64,000 nucleotides of DNA from Tolypeutes matacus. Lineage: Eukaryota > Chordata > Mammalia > Cingulata > Chlamyphoridae. Below, piece by piece: positions 24,943 to 36,446 of this stretch. Positions within the stretch are counted from its first letter, which is position 1. Each line of letters starts with the position of its first letter. The stretch is taken from positions 7,634,051 to 7,698,050 of the forward strand of contig JAKSZT010054399.1 in assembly GCA_026826555.1 (NCBI GenBank), read 5' to 3'. Made by a program: the position numbers and the translations under genes. The notes below the pieces were generated by a model that worked only from the letters and a program-made list of their open reading frames with translations, was not told where the DNA came from and did no database searches.

Positions 24943-25133
24943 TGTGATTCTCAAAGGAGGCTCTAAAGGGCCAACAGTCACCGTCACTGAGGCATGTTTG
25001 TTAACAGTGCAGATTCCCAAGCCTCACCCCAAACTTACCTGATTCAAGACTTGGAATGGGGCCTGCAAATCTGTGTTTATAGAAAGCACCATCAGATAAT
25101 TCTTAGACAAACTAAATTTTCAGGGCTGCTAAT
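24943..25133 (+). repeat. MER5-type hAT MITE
   Basis: About 190 bp with ctgtgattctcaaaggaggc at the left, gcagattcccaagcctcacc and tgattcaagacttggaatgg in the middle, then gcctgcaaatctgtgtttat. The order and length fit MER5A-like elements; diverged. Confidence 0.55.
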
Positions 25134-25614
25134 CTAAGGCCTTGAGGACATCATTGTATTAGAACATGATATGATCACTGATGTTCTCACATGATTCAGT
25201 CAGTTGTTGAGAAATGGTAAAATTATATTTGGGGAGTAGAGGTTTGAGAGATGGTAGGATTGTGCCCTTCTTTTAAGGAAGTTTTTAATTCAGAATTACT
25301 AATCCATAAGTTATTTGCTAAAAGCAACCCTTCAGAAGGATTCATTCTGTAAGGGTCCTGGATGATTGGGTTTTATTGGGTTAAAAATGTTTTTCCTTGG
25401 TGTGCTGTATGTCTATTTTGATGCCCAAATCTAAAGTAAGCAATTTAAGAGACAAGAACAGTTGGTTGAAGATAAATCTCTGAAGGCAAAGTCCAGCCCC
25501 TCAATGTGTAGAAAAATAGGAAAAGTAACCAATAAGATAGAGAAGAACATCCTAGAGCCCTTGCACTATGAAACCAAGATAGACAAGTTCCGCCCTCCCC
25601 AACATTCAGGAAGC

Positions 25615-25855
25615 ATAGTATGAATGGCTCTGTGGCAGCTGGCTGACATTCAAATCTCAGGTCTACCCTCCACTTACTATGTGACCTTGGACACATGGCC
25701 GAATCTCTCTTTGCCTCAGTTGTATCACACATATAATGGGATTAATAATAGAATCTCTTTCATAGGATTGTTAGGTGATTCATTTAATAAGGATGAAGTG
25801 CTTGAAAAGTTGCCTTGCATTTAGTAAGTTCTCAGTAAATCTTAACAGTTGCTAT
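25615..25855 (+). repeat. MIR SINE
   Basis: A nearly full MIR: gctggctgacattcaaatct, ccacttactatgtgaccttg, ctctctttgcctcagttgta, aatgggattaataatagaat, and the end tttagtaagttctcagtaaa. The open frames across it (25445-25824) are repeat-derived. Confidence 0.8.
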
Positions 25856-26439
25856 TATGCCACTTTTTATGATTAAAGAATTAAAACAAATCACTCTGCA
25901 AAAATAGAGACCTAAAACTACTGCATTTGCACCTAACAGCATTGGTTTTCTGCTGGTGTGTGGTAAAGGAAGCAAGATTCTCTATGTTCTCCAATTCAGA
26001 ACTCTGATACTTATAGTTGTTCCCATGCTCTGTCCTTGATCCCTTGGTCAAGATTAGTTTCCAAGAATAATTACTTTCTTTTATCCCACAATGGTGAAAC
26101 TGGGGATTAGTGCTAGTTTGCCTATTTATTTATCTTGGCTGAGGGAATGAAGATGAAAATAATGGCCCTATAAAACTCTCATTGAATGACCTAGATTACT
26201 CTGTGCTGTGGCATCAATTCCCACTCATCTGTTCAGAGTTGTCTGCCCCCCCAAAATATTTTGTTGTTTCTGATGCAAATTAAGTATATTGGTTAACTTT
26301 CTGGACTGCACTGATTCTCATAGGATGTTAGACCAGAAGAAACCATTTGGTTCATTTCCCATTCTCCCACCTTCCCCATCACTTTCCCCACATTACCACA
26401 GTAGCCCTTCCCAACCCTCTATCCTCACTCCTCCTTCCA

Positions 26440-26592
26440 CGTTCAGTGCTTTATAGATGGTGAAACCAAGATCCAAAGACAGCATTGAATGCAATCTAAG
26501 GAATTACTTATTTAATTGATAAGTTGGTGTTTGATTCCAGGTTTGTCTGTGGCCAAATCCCATGCTTTATATCCACTAAGATATATAGCTTC
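26440..26592 (-). repeat. MIR-like SINE (minus strand)
   Basis: tttatagatggtgaaaccaa, gatccaaagacagcattgaa and the end ccaaatcccatgctttatat read as a reverse MIR. Confidence 0.5.
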
Positions 26593-26974
26593 TCTTTACA
26601 ATTAGAGAAGCAATTAGACAGGGCAGGGTTGAAAGAAAAGGATTGAGGTAACATATATATAAATTCAGGAGAACTACTTAAAAGTCATTTGGAAGGATTA
26701 CAACCACGGAATTGTCCAAGTGGCACCATTGTAGACTCAAGAGGTGCAATTTAAGCATTATCTGCTATTCTGCTTATCTACTGGAGAACAGATTATGAGT
26801 ATCTGCATGTTTCTCTACTACTGGCTTCATCATGACCTTGAAAAAGCACCACTAGCTCCCTGCCTTTATATCCAGTGACTTAGAGCTATGGTCCTAAGAC
26901 TATCTTGGGACAATAATCATGTTTATAGAATTGTTAAGGTTGGAACTGAATATATATGGGGCAGGGCCAGTGAA

Positions 26975-27345
26975 TCAGTCCACATAAGCTTGTCTATTCT
27001 GTGGTAACAAAAAACCCCATCACAGTGACTTAATACAACAGAACCTTATTTTTCACTCATGTTACCTGTCTACTTCAGGATGGCTAAAGGTGCTGTTCTA
27101 TCCAGTCTTAAAAAACTAATAGAAGAGCTATCATCTGGAGAGTTGTTTGTCACTATAGCAAAGGAGAAGAAAAGAGAACTCTGGAGGCTTTCACAACTAA
27201 CAGTTAAAAACTCTGGTCCAGAAATCACACATATCAATTCTTCTTACAGATTGTTGGCCAGAACTAGTCAAATGGCCCTGCCCAGCCACAGAAGGCCAAG
27301 ACATGCATTCCTACCACATGTTTAGAAACTGGGGAACTTAAAATA
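26975..27345 (-). repeat. Ancient LTR-like repeat
   Basis: tctattctgtggtaacaaaa then acttaatacaacagaacctt and, near the right end, ggccagaactagtcaaatgg with tttggtgaatcacatt. These are patterns of an old MaLR/ERVL-type LTR read backwards. Family not assignable by eye. Confidence 0.4.
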
Positions 27346-28339
27346 TTTGGTGAATCACATTAATGACAGCATAACTGGTCAAGAGGAAAGGGAGATTTCT
27401 AACAATTAGAAGGCTCCAAACATGGATTGGTTTACTCTTTGGATTGGCAAACATTCTCATTAGTGTAGATTCCAGGCAAAGAATGGATAACTGTTCAGTA
27501 TGTTACAGAAGATTTCTGACTGGGCAAGGAGCCGAATATATTACTGTTTTTCAAATTTTTTGCCATATCTCCTACCAGTATCTTAATGAGATAACCTGTA
27601 TTCATCAACAAAATTAAAAATGCCCTCTTCTGAGGTGACTGTGTGCTTACAACTCTTTTGTATTATTTTTATTATTCACTGTAAGTTTTAAGGACTTTAA
27701 AGTTCTTAGAAAGCCTTAGTGATTGCTATGAAAACTTGCAAGTCCTCTGGATTATGTCTGGCTTCTACCAGCATCTCTGCTTGTAGTTTTCCTGAAAATC
27801 TGTGAACAAGAGATGATCACTTCAAAGGTACTTCCAAACTAAATATTGTAAGGTTTTTAATCATAACTGGGGGAGGAGGAGGACTTCCTGATGAAGAGGC
27901 TGTCATGAGAAAATAAAATACTTTGAAAAATGATTTTGACAGCAGTGTAGAGTGTGCATTCAGTAGGAAATAACACTAGAACACGAGATAGCGGTGTGGC
28001 TGCTCTAGAGCCTTGAATGCAATGCTAAGGAATAACGATTTACAGGGTAAATATAAGGTGTCAGTATGCCAAGCAACAACCTGTCAAACAGCAAAAAATG
28101 GACTTTGCAGTGAACCAAAGTTTCTGGAAACCTTTTGCCCAGTGCAAAAGATAAAAGGTAAATTCATACAATAAGAGTTCAGAGAAAGAAACTTGGCAGA
28201 AAGTGGGATTTTCTATATGTTGTATAATATTTTATATTGAATTCAGGATTTGATGATAAGGAAATATGGATTCTTGACTATGTACGGCCATTTGAGAGCC
28301 ATTAATAAATTCCTTTGTTAGTTATCATAGAAAACCCTT
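27346..28339 (+). other. Intron, no recognisable element
   Basis: About 1 kb with no gene or repeat that I can support. Confidence 0.35.
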
Positions 28340-28598
28340 TATTTTTAAGATTTTCTTTTATCTTTGATTTTTGGCAATTTGACTGTGAAACGTAGTGTTT
28401 TCTTTTTATTTTTTTTTTCTGCTTGGGTTTGTCATCACTTTTTGGTTCTGTGAGTTGATGTCTTTCATCAGTTTTGGAAAGTTCTTATCCAATACCTCTT
28501 CAGATACTTCTTCTGCACCATTTTCTTTCTGTTAGTTCTCCAATTACATGTATGTTAGACTGTTTACTATTGTCCCATAGGGCTTTCCTGCTCTATTC

Positions 28599-28633
<35 letters not shown>

Positions 28634-29500
28634 ATGCTTCAGTTTGAATAATTTCTATTGCCCTTTCTTAGAGTTTACTATCCTTTCTTATATGTATATT
28701 TTTGTATTACATCCATTTCATAGGTTCTTCATTTTAGGTATTTTATGCGCTTGTTCTAGAAATTTTTAAAAGTTGTTTATGAAATTGTCCATCCATTCAA
28801 CATTATTTCCATCTTATCCTCTAATTTCTTTATCTTAATTATAATGATTATTTTAGAGTCTTTGTCATTGATTCTAACATCTGGATCATCTGTAGGTCAA
28901 TTTCTACGAACTGTTTTTCTTTTCTTTTTCCCTTCTTTCAGATCCACCCTCTAGATAGCAAAAGGGTGATAACATAACTCAAATACATCACTGTTATGTT
29001 ATGCAGGGCAATTCAGCCCTGTAAATATTTCTTCCTTCAAAAGCAGTACTCTTCATGGGACTCAGAAAAATGACTTAGAGTTTTGCATTATATGCCAGAC
29101 ATTGTGTGTAAATAAAAAATCTGTAAGAAGCTATGGTAAGAGGCTGAGCTAGGGTGAGTGAGCAGCTGATCTGAATAGTGAATTGGCAATTGAGCTAAGA
29201 TGGGGTGGGGTTACAACTTCAGTTTGTTAATTCACCACTTGTTTCAAAGGTTGTGAGTGTAAAACTTTTCCTTCCAGCTGAGCTTGGGATCTAAACACCA
29301 TGTGCCTGTGAGATTATGCTCTGGTCTCCAGCCTTGTTCCGCAATTTTTGTGCCACTGGAGATTTTTCTGCCTTCCAGCTCTGCCCCAATTGTCCACACG
29401 CTGCTGAGATTTCTGTGAAACTTCTATAGATGAAAATTGGTGAAGACTGAGATCTCATGCTGTGTGTGGGGCTTATATGTATTCCAGTATGGCACAGTGT
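28340..29500 (-). repeat. Old LINE-1 fragment, 5' region
   Basis: Plus-strand text such as tttggttctgtgagttgatg, ttctccaattacatgtatgt, tcataggttcttcattttag, tctaatttctttatcttaat and gtcattgattctaacatctg followed by gatcatctgtaggtc is the reverse of the 5'/ORF1-side part of old L1M elements. A (GT)n run at 28602-28628 lies inside. The right limit is uncertain. Confidence 0.55.
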
Positions 29501-29689
29501 CCCATGATTAGTAACATGTATAATGATTTCCTCCTTTCCCCTGCAAAGTCTCCCACCCAATGATAGTCTGCTCCTTCAGCTATATCTGTTCCCAGGGATT
29601 AAACTGCCTTTAGTCCTAACTCATACAAGAAATCCACTCTGGGATTTATTTTCCCATAAACTTCTTTGTATCCACAGGATCCTTGGTCC

Positions 29690-29985
29690 TGGGCTCCTCT
29701 GTCACATGGCAATGCACATGGCGGCCTCTCCCCTCCCTTCCAGGTTCCGTTGATGTTCAGCTTCTGGCTGCTCCCTCTGTGGCTTTCTCCCCATCTTTCT
29801 GAATGTCATTCTGCTTATAAAGGACTTCAGTAATAAGATTAAGACCCATCCTAATTGAAATGGGCCACACTTTAAAGAAAGTAATTTCATCAAAGGGTGC
29901 TATTTACAATGGGTTCACACCCACAGGAACGGATTAAGTTAGAGAACGTGTTTTTCTAACCTACATAGCTCTAAACCATTACAGA
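29690..29985. repeat. Xenarthran-type LTR-like repeat end
   Basis: cctctgtcacatggcaatgc with acatggcggcctctcccctc, tctggctgctccctctgtgg, tacaatgggttcacacccac, aggaacggattaagttagag and agctctaaaccattacag. I know this series as a repeat end common in xenarthran genomes. Class (LTR-like) is an inference. Confidence 0.45.
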
Positions 29986-30649
29986 GGGATTCCTAATGTA
30001 TTTATTTCTCTTAATATGTAGTATTCATTAGCAAAGTGAATGAATGATAACTGGAAATGGCACCTCATGGGCAATCTGTGGAAATATTCAGGTTTGTGGA
30101 AAGGATCTTGAGAGTTAGTGAAACTTAGTGTCCCTTTCCTGCTGAAGAAGAAAAGATTGAGTCCCAGGCTACACATTACAGGGCAGAAGATCTCTCCTAT
30201 GACACATAGGAAGGCAAGGGCACTAAAAGAATGAATAAGATCAGGCAACAGTTGTTGGATAAAGTGAATTCCTTTATTTGATAACTTATGGCTCTTATCT
30301 TCCTTTTCAATTGATATCAGTGACTTGGTTTGGTCGAGTTCATACACTTATTTATTTTAGGCACTGTCAGGGCAGTTGCATGTGACTCCTCTGTCTTGTG
30401 AAATAGGTTGAGGCGATGTTCCTTTTGGGCATGAGGACCAGCCTCACATCTACATAGCTACAGTTGACACAAAATGCTGTGTGGTGTCAATATGTTAGAT
30501 CTGGTGGCCTCAAACTATTTCTCATGCACTAAAACACCCTGGTACTTTACATGTTTATAGATTTTTTTCATCTTAAATATGCCCTTTTCCTCTTTATTAA
30601 AATCAACACTGTGAATGGAATTAACAGCACTGAATTACATATTTGAATG
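29986..30649 (+). other. Intron, no recognisable element
   Basis: About 0.66 kb. The minus-strand 122-codon open frame at 29979-30347 has no recognisable protein pattern and is on the opposite strand to the gene; I treat it as chance. Confidence 0.35.
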
Positions 30650-30875
30650 TGGTTAAAAGGGGGAAATTTTAAGTTGCATATATATTACAAGAATAAAATT
30701 TTTTTTTAAAAAATCAAAGGACTTTACAACACCAAACCAGACCCCTAATATAAACTATGGACTATAAGTAATAATACAATTATAATAATATTCTTTCATC
30801 AGTTGTATCAAATGTACCACACTGATGCAAGGTGTTATTAATTGGGAAGGGCCATATGATAACTATTTTCTGGCA
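30650..30875 (+). repeat. LINE-1 3'-UTR fragment (plus strand)
   Basis: gactttacaacaccaaacca, ctaatataaactatggacta, ttctttcatcagttgtatca, aatgtaccacactgatgcaa and ggtgttattaattgggaagg follow the order of a xenarthran L1 3' UTR in the plus direction. Short and 5'-truncated. Confidence 0.55.
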
Positions 30876-30959
30876 TGATTTTTTTTTTTGCTGTAAATCT
30901 ACTACTACTGTAATTAAAAAAAAGAAAATAATCAACTCTAAGTTCAGTCATTTCAGAAG

Positions 30960-31195
30960 AAAGTAGGATAACATTTTACAAATTAATAATAATGTGCATT
31001 TCACAATTTTTCTGAGCATTTTTATAATTATTATCAAAGTTGATTTTTGAATCAGCTCTGTAAGGAAAGCATTTATATCTCTTTATTTTTATTGATGAGG
31101 GAACTCAAGTGCATGGAAATTTAAATGTAAAAAGAGAAGTGACTTTTCCAAGACCATAATAAAATTAATGATAGAGGTGGTCCAGGGTGGGTCAA
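30960..31195 (-). repeat. MIR-like SINE (minus strand)
   Basis: ttgatgagggaactcaagtg, agtgacttttccaagaccat and aatgatagaggtggtccagg resemble a reverse MIR. Diverged. Confidence 0.5.
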
Positions 31196-32541
31196 ATAAT
31201 TACTTCAAGTATTTTGAACGTGTCACTTGATAAGACCAGCTTAGAATAAGAGGGGTGCTAATTTTCCATTGTAAGTGCAGGGATAAAGATAATGAAATTA
31301 CTGTTAACAGTATCAGTCCAGCTTTATTTTTTAATGAAGGCCCAAAACAGGTTTATTCCTCCTCCTCACTGAGCTTTTATTCTCTTATCATGAAGGTTAC
31401 TCACAACCCACTAGCCAAATGAAAAGTACAGCTTGATTAAGGATCTCTCTTGTCAGTAATTTGTGCCTAATGTTTTTAGCTTTCCCATGGGCTGTTGTAG
31501 AAAATGGTAAATCTGGTTTAAATGAAACCTGATCCTGTTAATGGTTTAATAGCAGCTGCCACAGGGTTATGGCATTTTTCAACAGATGTTTCTGTTTCAT
31601 TTTAAACCTAAATGGAGTCTTGGAATATTTACATACATCCTACAAAATATACGTATACATTTTTAGCTTTATATATTGTAAAATAGTCTTCAACACGTCC
31701 CTATCTTTTCCCATTTCTAATTAATCACACAGAATTGAAACATGAAGCCAAGGTTTTTAAAAAACCATGTCTTCCATTGTCCTTGAGGAAAAAAAAAAGG
31801 CTGAGGAGTAGACTCTTTTGCATTTGGGAATTTGAACAATGACTTGGTCAATCTGATCGTTTCATCCATCTTCACACGTTATACTGTTTAGCATTGACAA
31901 ATAGCTTGCAGAGGGTTGTGCATAATAGTGTCAACTGAAATAAACAGAGTAGTCACAAAATTAAATGGGACCCTATTTTCCCTTGAAGAGGTAGACCTTG
32001 CAATAGTAATTCAAGTTATCATTATACCTAGGATTCATTTCTTTGGCTTGTGATTGTTAATTCAAGCTCTTCTTATAATAACATTTAATCTGTACACAAC
32101 ACTTGTGCTGGATGTGTGAATGATACAAAGATGAACAGCAGGCATGTTAAACAGTAACTGCAACAAAAGATAGAAATAAATTATACAATAGAGGTACTAG
32201 CTCAAGCAAAGAGGAGTGAAAATGTAGGATACCACATTAGTTAACACTTTACAAGCTCAGTTCCTAAAGCTCATAAAATAAAGTGCAGAATCTTAAACTG
32301 GCAGTCAAATCTGTCTTTTTGTTTGGGTTACCATTTTCATGGTGGTATAGATGCTCCATTACCTTGGAATGGAAAGGTTATTTATGAAGATATATCCCAC
32401 CGTGAGTTTTTTGGGGCAAACAATAATTGTTCAGACTAATTCTTTATTAAATTTTAAACTGTCTATAGACATCGCTGAATATCATGTGTTTCTTAAAATA
32501 CAAGCATCCCAATTTTCCCCTTTGTTATTAATCTTTTCTAG
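31196..32541 (+). other. Intron upstream of exon D
   Basis: About 1.35 kb of AT-rich intron with no supported element. It ends in a strong pyrimidine tract, ttgttattaatcttttctag, the acceptor for the exon at 32542. Confidence 0.4.
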
Positions 32542-32805
32542 GCATTTCCTCCTAAGAAAGATGTGAAACCTGGCCTGGCTCTCTTGTTTGAGCTTTTTCT
32601 CCTCCGTGGGACACATATTTGTCCTGACCGGGTTGTGGGCTGGGCAGCTTTCCCTTTATGTGATGACAACTTTGATGTAGTGGAGGGAAAATTCAAGTGT
32701 CCCCTTCTCCGAGGCTGTTATGACCAGAAAGTCAGCGATTTCAAGAATATTGAAGATTTGATTTGCCTGGATTTGGACCACTGGCTTTGCAATCTTTATT
32801 TTCAG
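32542..32805 (+). CDS. Internal exon D of the unnamed C2-like protein gene (core of C2-like region)
   Basis: A 264-nt exon (88 codons, phase 0 in and 0 out) with acceptor ttaatcttttctag and donor tttcag|gtttgc. It encodes residues 145-232: a basic start (AFPPKKDVKPG), a buried strand ALLFELFLLRG, then RVVGWAAFPLCDDNF, EGKFKCPLLRG, and a C-terminal acidic-aromatic stretch IEDLICLDLDHWLCNLYFQ. The pair 'hydrophobic strand - short loop - GWAAFPL' is how many C2 domains run from strand 6 to strand 7, so I read exons C and D together as one C2-like unit. The dense conserved-looking pattern and absence of stops indicate a functional gene. I recall a similar composition from OFCC1/ojoplano-like proteins but cannot confirm it. 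Five Cys residues are present (at 27, 40, 52, 58-59 and 81 region of the exon). Confidence 0.92.
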
Positions 32806-33727
32806 GTTTGCAATATGATTTTATAAGCAGAATAAAAAAATAACTTAAAAAATTTCAGAGTTGCTTCTTAATTTCAATTGTCATAAAATTGTAAAAATAA
32901 TTACAGTTTAATGTGGATTTCTGATAATGCAGATTAAATTGATGCTAGAAATAAAAAATAAACTTCTAGAGTTAGCAGGAGCCTTCAAGATAATTATTTC
33001 TGCCTTCTATTTTGCAAATGAGTCAGGACTGCCACCCAAGTCCTCTGGTTGTCAGTTCACAATCTGTTGCTGCTGGAGCAGCCTCTGCTGCTAGTCTCAT
33101 TAACCTGGAGGACTGGGCTAGGTTTCCTTATCAAAGGTGCTTGTTGAGCACCTAATATCTATTGGCAATGCGTGTTCTACAGATGCAAAAGGGATAAGAT
33201 GTGCTCTCTGCTTTCAGGATGCCTGCCATCTATTTCTTAGGCAGACGTGTTTCTACAAAAGATCTTTGATGACCCACATCTCTGCAGGATGAGCATGGCA
33301 CCACAGAGCTGCCTCCCTTTAACCCTTGATTTCCTCAAAATGCCTCCTTCTGCCTCAACATTAAAAGAAAAGTATATATCCATCTGGGCACAAAACATTT
33401 ATTTGTATGTGTTTGGCATTCTGTCCCTTTTATAACCAAGTCTTGTAGCAGAAATGTCATTGCCTAAATCCATTCTGGGCTCCAAAGTTAAAGAGCAAGA
33501 AAGATCTAGAAAAGGAAATGAAATCATACAGTAAGCTTAAAGCATTCCAACACAGTTGTTGTCTAATTGCTTGTGTCCTACATGTCCAAATTTGTTCTTC
33601 CTGATTATGATATTTTCCCAGGTTGCCTACAGCATATAATGCCATGACTTTTTCTTCCAATCCTATGCATTTGATTTTTAAAAGATCTTTATATCATCTC
33701 TCTCTTATCTATATCCTCGATCATCTA
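32806..33727 (+). other. Intron, no recognisable element
   Basis: About 0.9 kb. I see no gene or clear repeat. Short open frames on both strands (33247-33435, 33457-33660) are unsupported. Confidence 0.4.
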
Positions 33728-33737
33728 GCTATCTATC

Positions 33738-33836
<99 letters not shown>

Positions 33837-33961
33837 ATCATCTATCTTGCCATCATCTATCTCTATCTCTATCTCTATCTCTATCTCTATCTCTATCTCT
33901 ATCTCTATCTCTCTCTATCTCTAGCTATCTAGCTATCTATCTACTACCTATTTATTTGTCT
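33728..33961 (+). repeat. Compound microsatellite (TATC)n then (CTCTAT)n
   Basis: About 230 bp of nearly pure tetranucleotide CTAT/TATC units (33736-33848, with a few interruptions) passing into hexanucleotide CTCTAT units (33858-33918) and back to tetranucleotide. The 114-codon open frame across it (repeating IYLS units) is an artefact. Probably polymorphic. Confidence 0.97.
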
Positions 33962-34194
33962 AACTGATGGAACTATTAAATACGGACATTTCCAAGAAAT
34001 GCATGTAATTTTGGCTTTAAAATCAGCTACACATCTTTCTTAAGTGATGGTCTTCTTGTTTGCTATTTATTTTGAGTACAATGAGTCATCATTTTTCCAT
34101 TTAGCTAATTCCATTATAATGTTTTGCTAAATTATCTAGGTGTGTTCTTAAGAAAACAATTTTCTGTGAGTATACACCTTTCTATTCATTCTGG

Positions 34195-34372
34195 AAACAG
34201 TGCTATCCTAAGATAAATTTGACTGTATATTAGTATCACATGTGGAACATTAAAAATGTTATTGCCTGGGCCCTATTTTCAGAGATATTGATTCAATTGT
34301 TTTGGGTGGGGCCTCAGCAATCCAAAATTTAAAAAAATGTCCAAACATTAGAACCACTGATATAAAACACTT
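34195..34372 (+). repeat. MER3-type hAT MITE
   Basis: tagtatcacatgtggaacat, taaaaatgttattgcctggg, tcagagatattgattcaatt, gttttgggtggggcctcagc and the end aacattagaaccactgatat follow the palindrome-like order of MER3/MER5 elements. Diverged. Confidence 0.55.
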
Positions 34373-36151
34373 GAAAAAGAAGACCATTATCAGTAAATCC
34401 AAAAGATTTATTGAAAAATCAATCAAATTTTGAAAAAAAACTATAGAAAAATAATAACAAAATATTAAACAAATTGTCGACTTTAGGACTGTCCCAAGAG
34501 TTAAAGGGAAATAAATTTTGGTCAGTTTTTTTTTTAAGATAATGTAAAAGGCACCTATAATTTTCATTAACATTTTCACTAATTGCTACCTAAGATTCAG
34601 TGTTCTATAAATGATAGCATAGGAATTAGTAGTAACTTTGTTTTATAAAAGACAACTTAGGCATTACTGTTTTTAACTGCAAAGAGTATTTATATTTGAG
34701 GTAAAAACAAGATGTGATGTTTAAAACTTACAAGGCCTAGAGAAAATGGTTGTTTGATAAACAGAATAATTTGATTTCACCATTTGATTTGCATTTGAAC
34801 ATATTACTAAAATTTTTTCTCTTTTATTCTTCTGACTTACTATTTATAAAAACATTGCAAAAAAGAAATACTATCACTAGATTGGTTTATCTACAGAACC
34901 TACTGCCCATTATCTATTTCATGATGCAATTGTCTGCTAACATTCTTATTTGGTAGACAATAACAGGGACTTTTTCCTATAAATTCCATGGGAGGTTAGT
35001 GAGTCTTTTTAACGAAAACAGTGCCATTATGGCAAATAGACGATTTTCTGATGGAAGGTAGAAAAAGTCGGGACTCAAGTGGCTCTCTTTCATGAGACTG
35101 AAAACAGAAAGCTTCTTATCTTGAAATGTCACTTTCCTTCTATGTGAAATTATTGGATATATGGGTTTATTCCAATGTGAGTTTCCTCAGATGCAAAACT
35201 TTTGGAATAAGTAAATGCAAATTTTTAGTATTCCTTTTGGAGATCTTCAGAAAAAGAATAACTTGGAATTGGGAAAAGAAAAGACAGGTAAAGCAGATGA
35301 GGGAAGAGAAGAGTAGCTTGTGCAATGCAGTATTCAAAGAGATTAAAAGACACAAGTAAGTCCAGGCAAGTCCTGATGATTTTCCTCCCATGTCCATTAG
35401 TGTGGAAGAATTGTCATGGGTTAAAGAGGGGGCTGGCAGAGCCAGGGCAGGTGGCTTAACTATGACATCACCTGTTCTACCAAGATGCTGTTAGGGACAG
35501 AGCTTAGGCTAATAACCCTGAGCATTAGTGAGCAGGCTTGCTAACAGTTCTGATTCAGCCTCCCCATAGCAGGTGTATGGTTAAAACAGGGAAAATTATG
35601 CAAGCAAGATAGCCTCTAACTTTTCTTTTTCCCAGGAAACTTTTTCTCTTTTCTGAATATTTCACGTCCTGTGTCAATGATTATTTCCCCTAAGTATTTT
35701 ATTATTAAAATTTTAAATATAGAAGTTGAAAGAATTGCATACTGAACACCTATATATTCACCATTAGATTCTACAATTTTGTCACTTATTTTTGAGTTTA
35801 AATATTATTTCTTGCATGTAAGAAATACTGGATGAATATCTATCAATTTCATTCTATTATAAATGTTAGGAAAACAATGCTATTTGGAAGAAAGAAATAA
35901 AGAAAAACTATAAAGTAAAGCAGAGAAAGTTAATATGTATATAGAGCAAATAGCAAAGTCTGAAGCAATTATATAAATCTGTGAATGCAAAAATGCATTT
36001 TTTATAAGGCAACCAAACACAAGAAAATGTAAGATTTGGAAAATTGAATTCATAAATTGACCTTTTAAGTTTTGCAGATTGTGTAATTGTTCTAGAGAAA
36101 AACTAACTGCGTGTGTAATATTTTTAAGATGACAGATTTATCTCCTAATAG
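34373..36151 (+). other. Intron, with an old L1-like piece
   Basis: About 1.8 kb of AT-rich intron. The part at 35690-35815 (attattaaaattttaaatat, then agaagttgaaagaattgcat and gaacacctatatattcacca) resembles an old L1 3' end in reverse. The end supplies acceptor ttatctcctaatag. Confidence 0.4.
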
Positions 36152-36362
36152 GTAATTAAACTTCCTCTGCATTTGGATGTTGAGAAAAAACAGGAAAGAC
36201 ATATTCAGCTTCCCCCTGAATTTCCAGTTTGTTTAATGGCTGAAATAGAGAAAGCAGAATCAAAAGTGGAGAACACAGCTGGTCTTTCAGAGGAAGAATC
36301 AAAGAAAAGCATTTGTGCATCAAGGGATGGTCATGCTACATCTTCCTGGCATTCTTTCCACG
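36152..36362 (+). CDS. Exon E of the unnamed C2-like protein gene (donor uncertain)
   Basis: Acceptor ttatctcctaatag at phase 0 continues the frame as VIKLPLHLDVEKKQERHIQL, PPEFPVCLMAEIEKAESKVE and on to a Ser/Glu-rich, probably disordered tail (residues 233-302). The start completes the strand ending the previous exon (NLYFQ-VIKLPL). The 3' limit is weakly defined: I used g|gttggt at 36362 (phase 1), and a second GT at 36330 is in the same phase. If neither is used the frame runs on into AT-rich sequence and stops at 36437-36439 after 24 more hydrophobic residues, which would give a short alternative end. The tail shows no domain. Confidence 0.8.
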
Positions 36363-36446
36363 GTTGGTTGACTTATTTTTCAGTTTCTATTTCTAATATT
36401 TTAAGTTCTGTTATTTTATATATAAAAAAAGCTGGTTGAAAGGTCA

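Noticed and set aside
29979..30347. 122-codon minus-strand open frame
   Set aside because: No domain, no start context or splice support, opposite to the gene; length is within chance for this much sequence.
33728..33961. Regular direct repeats that could suggest a CRISPR-like array
   Set aside because: Units are 4-6 bp without spacers, in a mammalian intron: a plain microsatellite.
33623..33967. 114-codon open frame with repeating IYLS units
   Set aside because: It is the translation of a TATC/CTCTAT microsatellite; no splice sites or conserved residues.
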